A stretch of DNA of 57,985 nt. It comes from Bacteroidales bacterium (lineage in GTDB: Bacteria > Bacteroidota > Bacteroidia > Bacteroidales > GCA-2748055). A model generated the notes under the pieces. The model was given only the letters and a program-made list of their open reading frames with translations, ran no database searches and was not told the origin of the DNA. A program made the position numbers and the translations under genes. The stretch spans positions 1-57,985 of the forward strand of contig JAOZQY010000015.1 in assembly GCA_029931975.1 (NCBI GenBank), read 5' to 3'. Positions 41,843 to 50,991 of the stretch are shown here, in pieces (positions within the stretch are counted from its first letter, which is position 1; each line of letters begins with the position of its first letter).

Positions 41843-43390
41843 ATGCTTGACAAACTCCATACCGCCTTTATCCTGAACCTTCTGGTTCTTATCTCACTCT
41901 TGGCAGGTGGCTGTTATCGGGAGTTTATAATCTCTGAATCACATCTTTCAGACAATATGGAACGGGTAATCGGATTTGATATGGTCTATGCTTTTGCTGA
42001 TACGACCGATATGCTCCTACTCTATTCCATTGGTGCTGACACCATTCCCACATTCTCCCCGCTAGTCCACTTTGAGGGATACCATACGCTTTACCTGGAT
42101 GGGAAAGCCCTGGAAGAGGGTGTGGAGAATGAGATCGGACAGGTTTCTATTAACCGATCATACCAGGTGATTGCTCAGAATGAACATAGTACCGATACCT
42201 TCAGTCTTATATTCACCCCCTTTCCAACAGTACATATTATAACTGAAAAGGAGATCCCAAACGAACCCAAAGTAATTTCCTGGATGGAACTGCAATACTG
42301 TGAACATAAGAAGCAGGATCAATGCACTTCTTTGTTTGAATCCTACGCAGGCATAGAGATTCGGGGACATAGTTCCACACACTTTGATAAAAAGCAGTAT
42401 GGTGTTGAATTATGGACAAATCAGTACGAGACGGACCAATCTGCGTCCCTGCTGGGCATGAGCTTTGGTGAAGACTGGATCCTTGACGCCATGGCAACTG
42501 ATGACCTGCGCATGCGCAATAGGCTCTCACATGAATTGTGGGGGAAAATTGGCTCCATCCCTGAGGAGGATCGTGTGAATGATGTTTATCCCGGCATCCA
42601 TCGTGAGTACATCGAATTGTTCATAAACAACCGCTATGAGGGCATATACTGCCTGGGAGAGAAAATGGATGAAAACATCCTGCGCTTCTCTTCCAATCAG
42701 TATGACAAGGGAGGTGTATTGTATGAAGCAATTGACAAAGCAGAGGGTTCAACCCGCTTTGAAGTCTATCACTCAGAACCCGTAAACAGCCTTACCTGGG
42801 ATGGTTGGGAATTGATCTACCCCGATCATGAATTCTATTGGGATCCGCTTGCAGAGCTTCGGAAAACGGTTGTCCTGCAAAACGATGAAGAATTCACAAG
42901 CTCCATCGGCTCATTGATCGACCTGGAGAATGTGGCAGATCTCTATATCTTTTACAACCTGGTACTGGCCTATGACAACGTCGGGAAAAATAATTTCTAC
43001 GCCAAGTATACCGACCAGAGTCGATTTTTCATAATTCCCTGGGATCTCGATTACACATGGGGCAGAATGTATGAAAAACGCGATTGTGGACCCGCCGGCA
43101 TGATACAAAACATGCTCTATAAGCGACTTATTGAAAATGATGTGGATGAATTCAGAGACCTGCTTGAAGAGAGGTGGAAAGACTACAGGGAAACAATATT
43201 TCACAAGGACACGCTTATTGCCTCGGTAAACAAGTATTACAATCAATTAAAGAAAAGCGGTGTCATTGATCGTGAGAACAACCGCTGGGAGGATGTACAA
43301 ATCGACCTTGAATATGAATATGAATATATAACTGACTGGATTGATCAACGGCTCCTTATTCTGGACGGTAATTTTAATGAAGAGCAATGA
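41843..43390 (+). CDS. CotH kinase family lipoprotein, second copy
   Basis: This is a 515-residue lipoprotein with cysteine at residue 24 (L-A-G-G-C-Y-R-E-F). An N-terminal beta-rich, immunoglobulin-like region of about 120 residues precedes the CotH domain. The domain shows G-I-E-I-R-G-H-S-S-T, K-K-Q-Y-G-V-E-L, R-M-R-N-R-L, G-I-Y-C-L-G-E-K and the metal site I-I-P-W-D-L-D-Y-T-W-G. It shares the C-Y-R-E start of the mature protein with its neighbour, which suggests duplication, but the kinase domains have diverged. The ATG follows the previous stop by 2 bases. Confidence 0.87.
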   Translation: MLDKLHTAFILNLLVLISLLAGGCYREFIISESHLSDNMERVIGFDMVYAFADTTDMLLLYSIGADTIPTFSPLVHFEGYHTLYLDGKALEEGVENEIGQVSINRSYQVIAQNEHSTDTFSLIFTPFPTVHIITEKEIPNEPKVISWMELQYCEHKKQDQCTSLFESYAGIEIRGHSSTHFDKKQYGVELWTNQYETDQSASLLGMSFGEDWILDAMATDDLRMRNRLSHELWGKIGSIPEEDRVNDVYPGIHREYIELFINNRYEGIYCLGEKMDENILRFSSNQYDKGGVLYEAIDKAEGSTRFEVYHSEPVNSLTWDGWELIYPDHEFYWDPLAELRKTVVLQNDEEFTSSIGSLIDLENVADLYIFYNLVLAYDNVGKNNFYAKYTDQSRFFIIPWDLDYTWGRMYEKRDCGPAGMIQNMLYKRLIENDVDEFRDLLEERWKDYRETIFHKDTLIASVNKYYNQLKKSGVIDRENNRWEDVQIDLEYEYEYITDWIDQRLLILDGNFNEEQ

Positions 43391-43474
43391 TCTTGCGACA
43401 ATATGAAAAAGTAAACATCGTTTAACTCTTGAGATCTAACAAGTCTTGAATATTCAATTTTAGTTATAACAACA

Positions 43475-45166
43475 ATGAGAATAATACAAAGTGGTTTGCT
43501 GGCCATATTACTGATTCTGATCTCCTGCAACAGGACAGACCCCCTTGATGAGGCTGATATAATTCTGGATGACCTGACTGATAAGACAGATTACACCAGT
43601 GAAATGCTGGTGGATTGCAGATATTTTGAAGGCAAGAAGACCCGAAAGATCGTGGTCGATCAGCATATGTATGACTCCCCGGAGCTCCTTGAGCTGAAAG
43701 CCGGGTACCACAGAATAGAGATCTTCACTGAAAAAGACGATAAAAATCCGGATGTAATCCGAATTGCGATCCTGGACGAGGAACGGGGCGAGCCCGAGTG
43801 GGGACTTCCACCCTGGACCCCCGTTGGGGTGGAGATTGGCAGCATCTCTGATCAGCATCTCACCACCATCTATCCCCCAAAGATCCCCGAAGGCTTTGAT
43901 CTGCCGCTGGTGCTTGTGATCGGTGAGCATGTGACCGAATCCATTGACAACCTGCTGGCCACAGCAGGTTCAACTTCCTTTTTGCTTAAACGGGGTGTAG
44001 GTTCGGCATGGATCCCTTCCGATGCTGATATGCTGGTAATTGACAGCAGGAACATAGCGATACAAACGGCCATTCTGGCCGCTCCTCCCGGGTCATTGAG
44101 CGGAACGATAACTCAGGACACAAATATTGCTGCAGGCAGCTATCTGAATATTTCAGCGGATCTTTCCATTTTATCAGGCGTCACCCTGACCATTGAGGAA
44201 GGGGCATTTATCACAGTCAATCCTGAAATAAATATATACAACGAAGGAATGATAAAAATTACCGGTTTGCCAGCAGCCCCGGTTACCATCACCTGTTCGG
44301 ACAGTGAGGCCTACTGGGGTGGTTTTATCAGCTCGGGAAGTGGAAACAGGGTGGAAGCATCTCATGTCATTTTCGCACGTAGCGGATATCATGAGGGAGA
44401 TGATTATAACTGGGGGCATGCCCACAGGCAGGCACTCTTTTTCAACCAGGGAGGATCACTCTCGGTTGATCACTGTTATATGATCGACCATATTGGACAG
44501 GTATTTTATCCCCTCTCTGCAAGCCTGGAGATTGAATATTGTCTTGTGCAGCGGGTAAAAACCGGCGGACAGATTAACCACAGTCAACTGCTCATCAGTC
44601 ACTCTGTATTTACCGATTTTCCCGATGATTCAAATCTCTATCAGGATGTGGACAACGATGGCCTCTATATTAATGATAGCGATGCGACCATCACCAATTC
44701 TGTATTTATGTACGCCAAGGACGATGGCCTGGATTCCGGGGCAAGTCCGGGTGGTGAGATCACCATAAGCAATACACGTTTTGAATCAAATTTCCATGAA
44801 GGTGCTGCGCTCTCCAGCGGCAATGGTGTAATTAAAAACCACTACATCAGTCACTGTCTCTTCACAGATAACGGCCAGGGTTTGGAGCTTGGATACAGCA
44901 GTGAAAATCATAATGTCTATGCCGACTCCTGCAGCTTTATCCACAATGGTATTGGACTCAGGTTCGGGGACTGTTATGAATGGCCACACAGAGGCACCAT
45001 GCATATCTCCAACTCCTTTAGCCTGAATAATGTAACTGCTGACATCTGGAATATGAAAAGAGAACACTGGGCTGCCGATACCGCCCGGATGGCATTTGAT
45101 AATGTACAGGCTTCAAAGGCCAATCCAATGTATCCGGAATTACTAATTCATACCAACGATGAATAA
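43475..45166 (+). CDS. Right-handed beta-helix repeat lipoprotein
   Basis: This 563-residue lipoprotein has its cysteine at residue 18 (L-I-S-C-N-R-T). Residues 30-200 form a non-repetitive region. From about 215 to 540 the sequence is a parallel beta-helix: short strands and turns with recurring patterns such as G-V-T-L-T-I-E-E-G-A, I-S-N-T-R-F-E-S-N and S-H-C-L-F-T-D-N-G-Q-G-L-E-L. Such proteins bind or act on polysaccharide or serve as scaffolds; no catalytic site is evident. The gene follows the two CotH kinases by 84 bases and its end overlaps the DUF2490 gene by 8 bases. It is a plausible phosphorylation target (inference). Confidence 0.82.
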   Translation: MRIIQSGLLAILLILISCNRTDPLDEADIILDDLTDKTDYTSEMLVDCRYFEGKKTRKIVVDQHMYDSPELLELKAGYHRIEIFTEKDDKNPDVIRIAILDEERGEPEWGLPPWTPVGVEIGSISDQHLTTIYPPKIPEGFDLPLVLVIGEHVTESIDNLLATAGSTSFLLKRGVGSAWIPSDADMLVIDSRNIAIQTAILAAPPGSLSGTITQDTNIAAGSYLNISADLSILSGVTLTIEEGAFITVNPEINIYNEGMIKITGLPAAPVTITCSDSEAYWGGFISSGSGNRVEASHVIFARSGYHEGDDYNWGHAHRQALFFNQGGSLSVDHCYMIDHIGQVFYPLSASLEIEYCLVQRVKTGGQINHSQLLISHSVFTDFPDDSNLYQDVDNDGLYINDSDATITNSVFMYAKDDGLDSGASPGGEITISNTRFESNFHEGAALSSGNGVIKNHYISHCLFTDNGQGLELGYSSENHNVYADSCSFIHNGIGLRFGDCYEWPHRGTMHISNSFSLNNVTADIWNMKREHWAADTARMAFDNVQASKANPMYPELLIHTNDE

Positions 45167-45881
45167 ACCCTTCCCTCTTCTTATTGAAGCAGAAGTGTAC
45201 ATCAAACACAGCTTCGCATTTCTGCTTCTACTCCTGAACGCGGCCCTCTCCCTGCTTGCACAGGAGACCAAGGTGGTCAGTGACCTGCATCTCTGGACAG
45301 GGGTGCAGCTTGAGAAAACCTTTGCAAAGGACTGGACCGTAAGTCTGGGCGAGGAGCTCAGATTCAAGCATGATATATCCGAGATCAATAACTACTTCAC
45401 GGAGCTGGGTATACGCTACAGAATCAATAAAAACTTTGCGCTGCAGGGGAACTACCGCTTTACAAGGGACAGGAAGCAGGATCAAAGCTATGAGAACCTC
45501 TCCCGTTATAATTTTGACCTTAGATATAAAGGAAAACTTGACTTTCTGACCATTAAATACCGCCTGCGTTACCAGAAAGAAATGGAGGGTTTCCGAATGG
45601 CCGAGCATAATATTCCCTATGAAACATACATGCGACATCGCATCGCTTTCATAATCAATAAGATGGAATTTGTGGAACCTTATGTGTCGGGAGAGATATT
45701 CAAATTATTCATGCCCACCAGTTATCCCCGGTTTGAGTATATGCGTCTTCTGCTGGGCTTGAAATATGATATGGACAAAGCTGGCGAAATCAAGGCAGCT
45801 TTCGGTTTTAACAGGGAGCTTGTTTCGACTCAGCCGGCTACAATATATATGATGCGGCTGAATTACACTTACAAACTCTGA
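45159..45881 (+). CDS. DUF2490 outer-membrane beta-barrel protein
   Basis: This 240-residue exported protein has a hydrophobic signal segment at about 17-35 ending L-L-A-Q. The mature part reads D-L-H-L-W-T-G-V-Q-L-E-K and continues with amphipathic strands (F-T-E-L-G-I-R-Y-R-I, Y-N-F-D-L-R-Y-K-G) to an aromatic C terminus, Y-T-Y-K-L. This is the DUF2490 family, probably a small outer-membrane barrel. It starts inside the end of the beta-helix gene and completes the four-gene CotH cluster. It may anchor or export cluster products, which is inference. Confidence 0.83.
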   Translation: MNKPFPLLIEAEVYIKHSFAFLLLLLNAALSLLAQETKVVSDLHLWTGVQLEKTFAKDWTVSLGEELRFKHDISEINNYFTELGIRYRINKNFALQGNYRFTRDRKQDQSYENLSRYNFDLRYKGKLDFLTIKYRLRYQKEMEGFRMAEHNIPYETYMRHRIAFIINKMEFVEPYVSGEIFKLFMPTSYPRFEYMRLLLGLKYDMDKAGEIKAAFGFNRELVSTQPATIYMMRLNYTYKL

Positions 45882-45900
45882 TGAACCACTCTGGATGGAA

Positions 45901-47478
45901 TCAGAATTCAGAAGTGAAATGAAAAGTGATTTCAGGGAAATTATCCCGGGCCATTTGAAGTCCATAGGGTGATTCGGCCATATATACTTCGCGTCCTTGC
46001 TTATCGGTGGCCAGCTGTTGGTACTTCCGGAGGCGGAAATCTTTTAGTTTTTCAATATTATCCGACTCTATCCAGCATGCTTTATGCATGGAAAGCTGTT
46101 CATACCTGCATTTGGCACTGTATTCGTGCTCAAGCCTGTACTGGATAACATCGAACTGCAAGGCACCCACGCAGCCAATAATTTTTCGGCCATTGGCAAC
46201 ACTTACAAAGAGCTGTGCAACACCCTCATCCATTAACTGCTCCAAGCCCTTGGCCAGCTGCTTAAATTTCATGGGATCGTTATTTTCCACATAGCGGAAC
46301 ATCTCTGGCGAAAAACTGGGCATTCCCTGAAACTGCAGCTTTTCGCCTTCCGTAACTGCATCGCCAATCTTAAAATTGCCTGTATCGTGTACCCCAACGA
46401 TATCACCCGGACAGGCCTCATCGATTATCGATTTCTTTTCGGCCATAAAAGAGGTGGGACTGGAGAACTTCATCTTCCTGCCGGTGCGCACATGGATATA
46501 TGTCTTGTTTCGTTCAAATTTTCCCGAAACAATTTTTATAAATGCCAGTCGATCACGGTGGTTAGGATCCATATTGGCATGTATCTTAAATACAAAACCT
46601 GAGAAACTATCCTCGAAGGGTTCCACCTTTCGTTGTTCAGTTTCGATGACACCAGGAGACGGGGCTACCTGGATGAAACAGTCCAGGATATCCTGCACAC
46701 CGAAATTATTAAGGGCACTTCCGAAAAAGAGCGGAGCAGTCTTTCCTGAGAGGTAATCATCGCGCTTGAATTCAGAGTAGACCCCTTCGATAAGTTCCAG
46801 GTCCTCCTGCAGCTGATCGGAATGAGGGGCAATATGTTTACGAAATTCAGGATCCTCCAGTTCATTAAACTCCACCAGCTCACCAATGATCTGTTTGTTA
46901 GTGGTGTTGAATGAGCGGAACTTCCTCTCGAAGCGATTGTAAACACCTCTGAAATCGGGTCCCATACTTACCGGCCAGCTTAAGGGATGCACATGAATTT
47001 CAAGTTCCTGTTCAATCTCGTCGAGCAGTTCAAAAGGATCTTTTGCCGGACGGTCCAGCTTATTCACAAAAACCATCACCGGCGTTTTACGCATGCGACA
47101 CACATTCATGAGTTTCCGGGTCTGTGCCTCTACCCCCCTGGCCGCATCGATTACTATAATCACACTGTCGGCTGCCGTAAGGGTTCTGAAGGTGTCTTCT
47201 GCAAAGTCCTGGTGCCCGGGAGTATCCAGGATATTGATCTTCCTCCCGCCATATTCAAATCCCATGACTGAAGTGGCCACAGAGATTCCTCTTTGCTTCT
47301 CTATTTCCATAAAATCGGAGGTGGCAGTTTTCTTAATCTTATTGGATTTGACAGCACCTGCCACATTGATTGCTCCCCCGAAAAGAAGAAACTTTTCGGT
47401 CAATGTTGTTTTACCAGCATCGGGGTGACTCACAATGGCGAAGGTTCTTCGCCTTTCAATCTCTTCTTTTAACTTCAT
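45901..47478 (-). CDS. prfC: Peptide chain release factor 3
   Basis: RF3 is a translational GTPase that recycles RF1/RF2. The 525-residue protein shows P-loop H-P-D-A-G-K-T-T-L-T, the switch region R-G-I-S-V, D-T-P-G-H-Q-D-F and N-K-L-D-R. The C-terminal RF3 domain (about 390-525) contains V-G-A-L-Q-F-D-V. Length is that of the E. coli protein (529). It diverges from the fRMsr gene, and a TATCTTTG -7 box lies at 47502-47495 on the minus strand. Confidence 0.95.
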   Translation of the reverse strand: MKLKEEIERRRTFAIVSHPDAGKTTLTEKFLLFGGAINVAGAVKSNKIKKTATSDFMEIEKQRGISVATSVMGFEYGGRKINILDTPGHQDFAEDTFRTLTAADSVIIVIDAARGVEAQTRKLMNVCRMRKTPVMVFVNKLDRPAKDPFELLDEIEQELEIHVHPLSWPVSMGPDFRGVYNRFERKFRSFNTTNKQIIGELVEFNELEDPEFRKHIAPHSDQLQEDLELIEGVYSEFKRDDYLSGKTAPLFFGSALNNFGVQDILDCFIQVAPSPGVIETEQRKVEPFEDSFSGFVFKIHANMDPNHRDRLAFIKIVSGKFERNKTYIHVRTGRKMKFSSPTSFMAEKKSIIDEACPGDIVGVHDTGNFKIGDAVTEGEKLQFQGMPSFSPEMFRYVENNDPMKFKQLAKGLEQLMDEGVAQLFVSVANGRKIIGCVGALQFDVIQYRLEHEYSAKCRYEQLSMHKACWIESDNIEKLKDFRLRKYQQLATDKQGREVYMAESPYGLQMARDNFPEITFHFTSEF

Positions 47479-47494
47479 CCTTGGAAATGAGCGG

Positions 47495-47521
47495 CAAAGA
47501 TAATATATAATCCTATTTTTG
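47495..47521. promoter_or_regulatory. Divergent -7 boxes for prfC and the methionine sulfoxide reductase
   Basis: TATCTTTG (minus, 47502-47495) precedes prfC and TATTTTTG (plus, 47514-47521) precedes the fRMsr gene. Both fit TAnnTTTG and lie 11 bases apart, so the two promoters must compete for polymerase. The plus box overlaps a possible GTG start at 47521, which favours the ATG at 47545. Confidence 0.45.
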
Positions 47522-47544
47522 TGAACCTATCAAGGTATTATTAC

Positions 47545-48012
47545 ATGGAAGATAAGAAGAAAGAGGGGCGTTATGAGCGTATTTACAAGCAACTGGAATC
47601 CATACTTGTAAAAACAGATGATCCACTGGCAAGAATGGCTTCTATCTGCGCGGTATTACACCATAAGATGGATCACTTCTTCTGGACTGGATTTTACATG
47701 CTCAAGTCGGGCAAACTGGTGGTGGGTCCTTACCAGGGCCCTGTGGCCTGCCAGGAACTTGAGAAAGATAAGGGTGTTTGCTGGGCAGCCCTGAATAATG
47801 CTGCACCTGTTGTGCTAGCTGATGTTCATGTTTTCCCCGGACATATTGCCTGCGACTCCAGATCTAAATCTGAAATAACGCTACCCTTGTTTAACAAAAA
47901 GGGTGAGATTGTAGCCATCTTTGATGTGGATTCGGATCGTGTCCGAGCTTTCAACCAGGTTGACCAACTTGCTCTTACCAGTACACTGCAACTGATATAT
48001 AAGGCATTCTGA
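47545..48012 (+). CDS. msrC: Free methionine-(R)-sulfoxide reductase (GAF domain)
   Basis: This 155-residue GAF-fold enzyme reduces free L-methionine-R-sulfoxide. All three catalytic cysteines of the fRMsr family are present in their usual context: P-V-A-C, then K-G-V-C-W, and G-H-I-A-C-D. Also conserved are W-T-G-F-Y and D-V-H-V-F-P. Ordinary GAF sensors lack these cysteines. The frame can open with GTG at 47521, but that codon lies in the candidate promoter, so ATG 47545 (M-E-D-K-K) is preferred. With msrA it gives the cell repair of both protein-bound and free oxidised methionine. Confidence 0.92.
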   Translation: MEDKKKEGRYERIYKQLESILVKTDDPLARMASICAVLHHKMDHFFWTGFYMLKSGKLVVGPYQGPVACQELEKDKGVCWAALNNAAPVVLADVHVFPGHIACDSRSKSEITLPLFNKKGEIVAIFDVDSDRVRAFNQVDQLALTSTLQLIYKAF

Positions 48013-48020
48013 GAAGGGGC

Positions 48021-48389
48021 CTAGGCAGCCAACTCTCTAATTGTTGCCTTAATTTTCTCTACCGAATAGGGTTTTGTGACCAGCTCATCGAATCCAACAT
48101 CGGAATAATCTTCGAAAAAAAAGTCCGGATTATGGGCTGTAATAGCTATCACAGGAATGGCGTTCAAGGGTGCTGGCAGCTCATTGCGGATATATTGAGT
48201 GGTTTCAATGCCGTTCATCACCGGCATCTCAATATCCATAAACACCAGGTGAATCTCCTGGCTCTTCAGAATATCAATGGCTTCCTCTCCGTTCTCGGCC
48301 ATTACAGTCACGTTTCCCGTTTGTTTGATTAACTCGGCGAGCAAGTATCGGTTTGTGTAAATATCATCTACGACCAGTATTCTTAGCAT
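48021..48389 (-). CDS. Single-domain response regulator (receiver only)
   Basis: This is a 122-residue CheY-like receiver with no output domain. The acidic pair V-D-D-I is near residue 7. The phospho-acceptor Asp is in L-V-F-M-D-I-E-M-P-V-M-N-G (about residue 52), the Thr is in A-I-T-A-H, and the Lys in V-T-K-P-Y. Such domains relay phosphate or act through protein contacts. It diverges from the GAF/PAS sensor gene, which has no kinase domain; the orphan histidine kinases in this window are possible phosphodonors (inference). Confidence 0.92.
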   Translation of the reverse strand: MLRILVVDDIYTNRYLLAELIKQTGNVTVMAENGEEAIDILKSQEIHLVFMDIEMPVMNGIETTQYIRNELPAPLNAIPVIAITAHNPDFFFEDYSDVGFDELVTKPYSVEKIKATIRELAA

Positions 48390-48462
48390 AGTATTTCACA
48401 TTCTGAAACAGTCCGTAAAAATAGAAAATAATAACTAAATTTAGTGCTTACAGCAGGAGTGG

Positions 48463-50718
48463 ATGGTTGAATTGGATAAAAAGGAGATGATTATCCGTTA
48501 CAGTGCAATTGGATTTGTGCTGGGGCTGGTACTAATAATTTTTGAATACACCCTGCTATTATACTCCCGGGATGCGACCTTCTCATTCAGGCTCATTCTC
48601 AACCTGCATGACGATCTCCCCATCCTGTATATGATCGACTTCTTGCCTGTCCCCTCTGTGATTTTTGGTGCCTGGATTGCCAGCTGGCGCTTTAAACAGA
48701 TGGATACTCTAAACGAAAGGATCAGGCAGGAAACCGATAAAAATAAAGAGATCAAGTTGTTCACCCATGCCCTGATCGCCGGCGATCTTAGTCACAATGT
48801 AGAACTTACCCTTACCGAACAGAGCCTTTCCGACACCCTGAATAAATTGAAGGATTCACTGACCCGGAACAGGGAGATGGAACGTCAGCGTCGTCTGGAC
48901 GAGAAACAACGAAACTGGATATCGGAGGGACTTGCCGAGTTCGGGGACATCCTGCGTAAACATTCACAGGAGATGGAAACCATGACCTACGAAGTGATAT
49001 CTGCTCTTGTCCGGTACCTGGAAGCCAACCAGGGAGCTGTTTTTCTTGCCCGGGAGGATCAGGGGGAAAAGTACCTGGAGATGGTGTCGTGTTTTGCATA
49101 TGAACGAAAGAAATTTCCAGATAAACGTGTGGCCTGGGGTGATGGACTGATCGGGGCCGCAGCCCTGGAGCGTAAGGGTTATTATACAGAAAGAATTCAG
49201 GATGGATACCTAAGCATCACTTCTGGTCTGGGAAAAGCCAATCCCCGTTACTTGCTCATAGAACCCCTCGTATGGAACAACCAGGTATTCGGGATTATTG
49301 AGATGGCATCCTTCAAACGAATGGATGATTATAAGATCCAGTTCGTACAGCGTGTTGCGGAAAATATTGCAACGACCATAAATACCATGGAAAGTAACCT
49401 TCGCACAGAACAGTTGCTGAAGGAGACCAGGGCGCAGGCCGATCAGCTGGTGATACAGGAAGAACAGGTCAGACAGAATATGGAGGCCCTGAAACTGGCT
49501 CAGGAGAAAGGAGCCCAGCAGGCAGAAATCTTTATCAGCTTCACCAATACAGTGAACCATACCCTAATGAGGGCAGAATACGATGTAGATGGGATGCTGC
49601 TTTATGCCAATACAAGATTTCTGAAAAAACTGGGATATGCAGGGAACAAGGAGGTGGAAGGTACGCATATCTCCATGTTTATCAATGAAAAGGATCGCGA
49701 CTGGTTCAATTCACTATGGAAAAGACTCTCACAGGGAGGACGACACTTTGAAGGCTATATGAAGCATGAGACCAAGCTGGGACAGGACCTTTGGACCATG
49801 GCCACCTATACCTGCGTAAGGCGGGACGATGGCAGTGTGGAGAAGATCCTATTCCTGGCCATTGATTCCACAGAACAGAAAAAACAGAGTCTCGATTTTG
49901 AGGGTCAAATCGAGGCCATTGACCGTTTGAATGCAAAGGCAGTCTTCTCCCCGGATGGAAAGCTGATGCTGAGTAATACACTCTTTGGCAGCTCCTTGAA
50001 ATACACTGAATTGGAGCTTGCCCAAATGAATGTGTTTGATTTCTTTGGAACCGGTGAACAAGAACGATTCAATGAGATATGGGAAAATGTGATTCGCGGA
50101 GAAGCCTTCCAGGGACAGTTGAAGATGCAGTCTAAATTTGAAGAGGAGTTATGGTTCAGGGCTACCTTTCTCTCCGTAAATGACATGTACGGTGAAGTAG
50201 AGAAGGTGATATTCCTGGCCAATGAGATTTCTAAAGAGAAAAAGATGGAGCTAGCCTCCAGGACACAGCATGAACAATTGATTCACAAAGAGGAAGAATT
50301 GCGTCTGGCAACTCTGGATCTGAAAAAGAAGCTGGAAGATACAAACCTGCAGAGGAAACAGGAGAAGACCAGATTTGAGAAGGAGATAAAACAGTATATC
50401 CATGTGTTGGAAGAGATTCCATTCAGTGTACTTACCATTAACAACCAGGGCTTTGTGCTCTTCTACAACAGACACGCGGAGAAGCGATGGAAGATGAAAC
50501 AGAAGGATGTAATAGGCAGCAGGGTGGGGAAACTGCTCTCTACTGAAAACACTTCCGATATCATTGCGGGTTTTATGGACCCGGCCCGTTCCAAAACCAC
50601 GGGACTCTTTCATGGGCAGGAACTGCATATTCCTGGCAGAAAGGCAGAATCAGTAAGTATCATGATTATCAGCACCGATCTGGAGGATGAAATGCTTTAT
50701 TCCCTGATTATTCTTTAG
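48463..50718 (+). CDS. Membrane GAF/multi-PAS sensor protein without a kinase domain
   Basis: This is a 751-residue protein. Two membrane helices (about 10-30 and 48-70) precede a helical linker. A GAF domain follows at about 165-310. Two PAS-like domains then lie near 355-465 and 480-595 (each with the L-W-M/F-R-A-T-Y-T-C-V / I-L-F-L-A-I-D-S-T-E-type C-terminal strand), then a coiled coil and a third PAS at about 645-745. No HisKA, HATPase, GGDEF or other catalytic domain follows, and the gene ends with the PAS. It could act through its coiled coils or with a separate kinase. The acylphosphatase gene begins at the next base. Confidence 0.85.
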   Translation: MVELDKKEMIIRYSAIGFVLGLVLIIFEYTLLLYSRDATFSFRLILNLHDDLPILYMIDFLPVPSVIFGAWIASWRFKQMDTLNERIRQETDKNKEIKLFTHALIAGDLSHNVELTLTEQSLSDTLNKLKDSLTRNREMERQRRLDEKQRNWISEGLAEFGDILRKHSQEMETMTYEVISALVRYLEANQGAVFLAREDQGEKYLEMVSCFAYERKKFPDKRVAWGDGLIGAAALERKGYYTERIQDGYLSITSGLGKANPRYLLIEPLVWNNQVFGIIEMASFKRMDDYKIQFVQRVAENIATTINTMESNLRTEQLLKETRAQADQLVIQEEQVRQNMEALKLAQEKGAQQAEIFISFTNTVNHTLMRAEYDVDGMLLYANTRFLKKLGYAGNKEVEGTHISMFINEKDRDWFNSLWKRLSQGGRHFEGYMKHETKLGQDLWTMATYTCVRRDDGSVEKILFLAIDSTEQKKQSLDFEGQIEAIDRLNAKAVFSPDGKLMLSNTLFGSSLKYTELELAQMNVFDFFGTGEQERFNEIWENVIRGEAFQGQLKMQSKFEEELWFRATFLSVNDMYGEVEKVIFLANEISKEKKMELASRTQHEQLIHKEEELRLATLDLKKKLEDTNLQRKQEKTRFEKEIKQYIHVLEEIPFSVLTINNQGFVLFYNRHAEKRWKMKQKDVIGSRVGKLLSTENTSDIIAGFMDPARSKTTGLFHGQELHIPGRKAESVSIMIISTDLEDEMLYSLIIL

Positions 50719-50991
50719 ATGGAAAGCCAGTATGAAATCATGGTGTATGGAAGAGTCCAGGGAGTTGGATTCAGGTCGGCAGCCAGGAATCAGGCCCGCT
50801 CGCTGAAACTGACTGGCTGGGTGGAGAACCGTCCCGATCGATCCGTCAGGGCTGTGGTGGGAGGAGATAAGGAGGCCTGCATGCGATTCATCAACTGGTG
50901 CAGGGCGGGAACAGGATTCAGCTGGGTAGAGCGAGTTGATTTCCATTCAATGAAGCTGGAAACACTGGGTCCCTTCTCCGTCAGGTATTAG
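50719..50991 (+). CDS. acyP: Acylphosphatase
   Basis: This 90-residue enzyme hydrolyses acyl phosphates. The signature V-Y-G-R-V-Q-G-V-G-F-R contains the catalytic arginine, and the catalytic asparagine is in L-T-G-W-V-E-N-R. Length matches the family (about 90-100). Its ATG follows the sensor gene's stop with no gap, so it is the second gene of that transcript; acyl-phosphate removal could modulate receiver phosphorylation (speculative). It overlaps the convergent cstA by 11 bases. Confidence 0.94.
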   Translation: MESQYEIMVYGRVQGVGFRSAARNQARSLKLTGWVENRPDRSVRAVVGGDKEACMRFINWCRAGTGFSWVERVDFHSMKLETLGPFSVRY

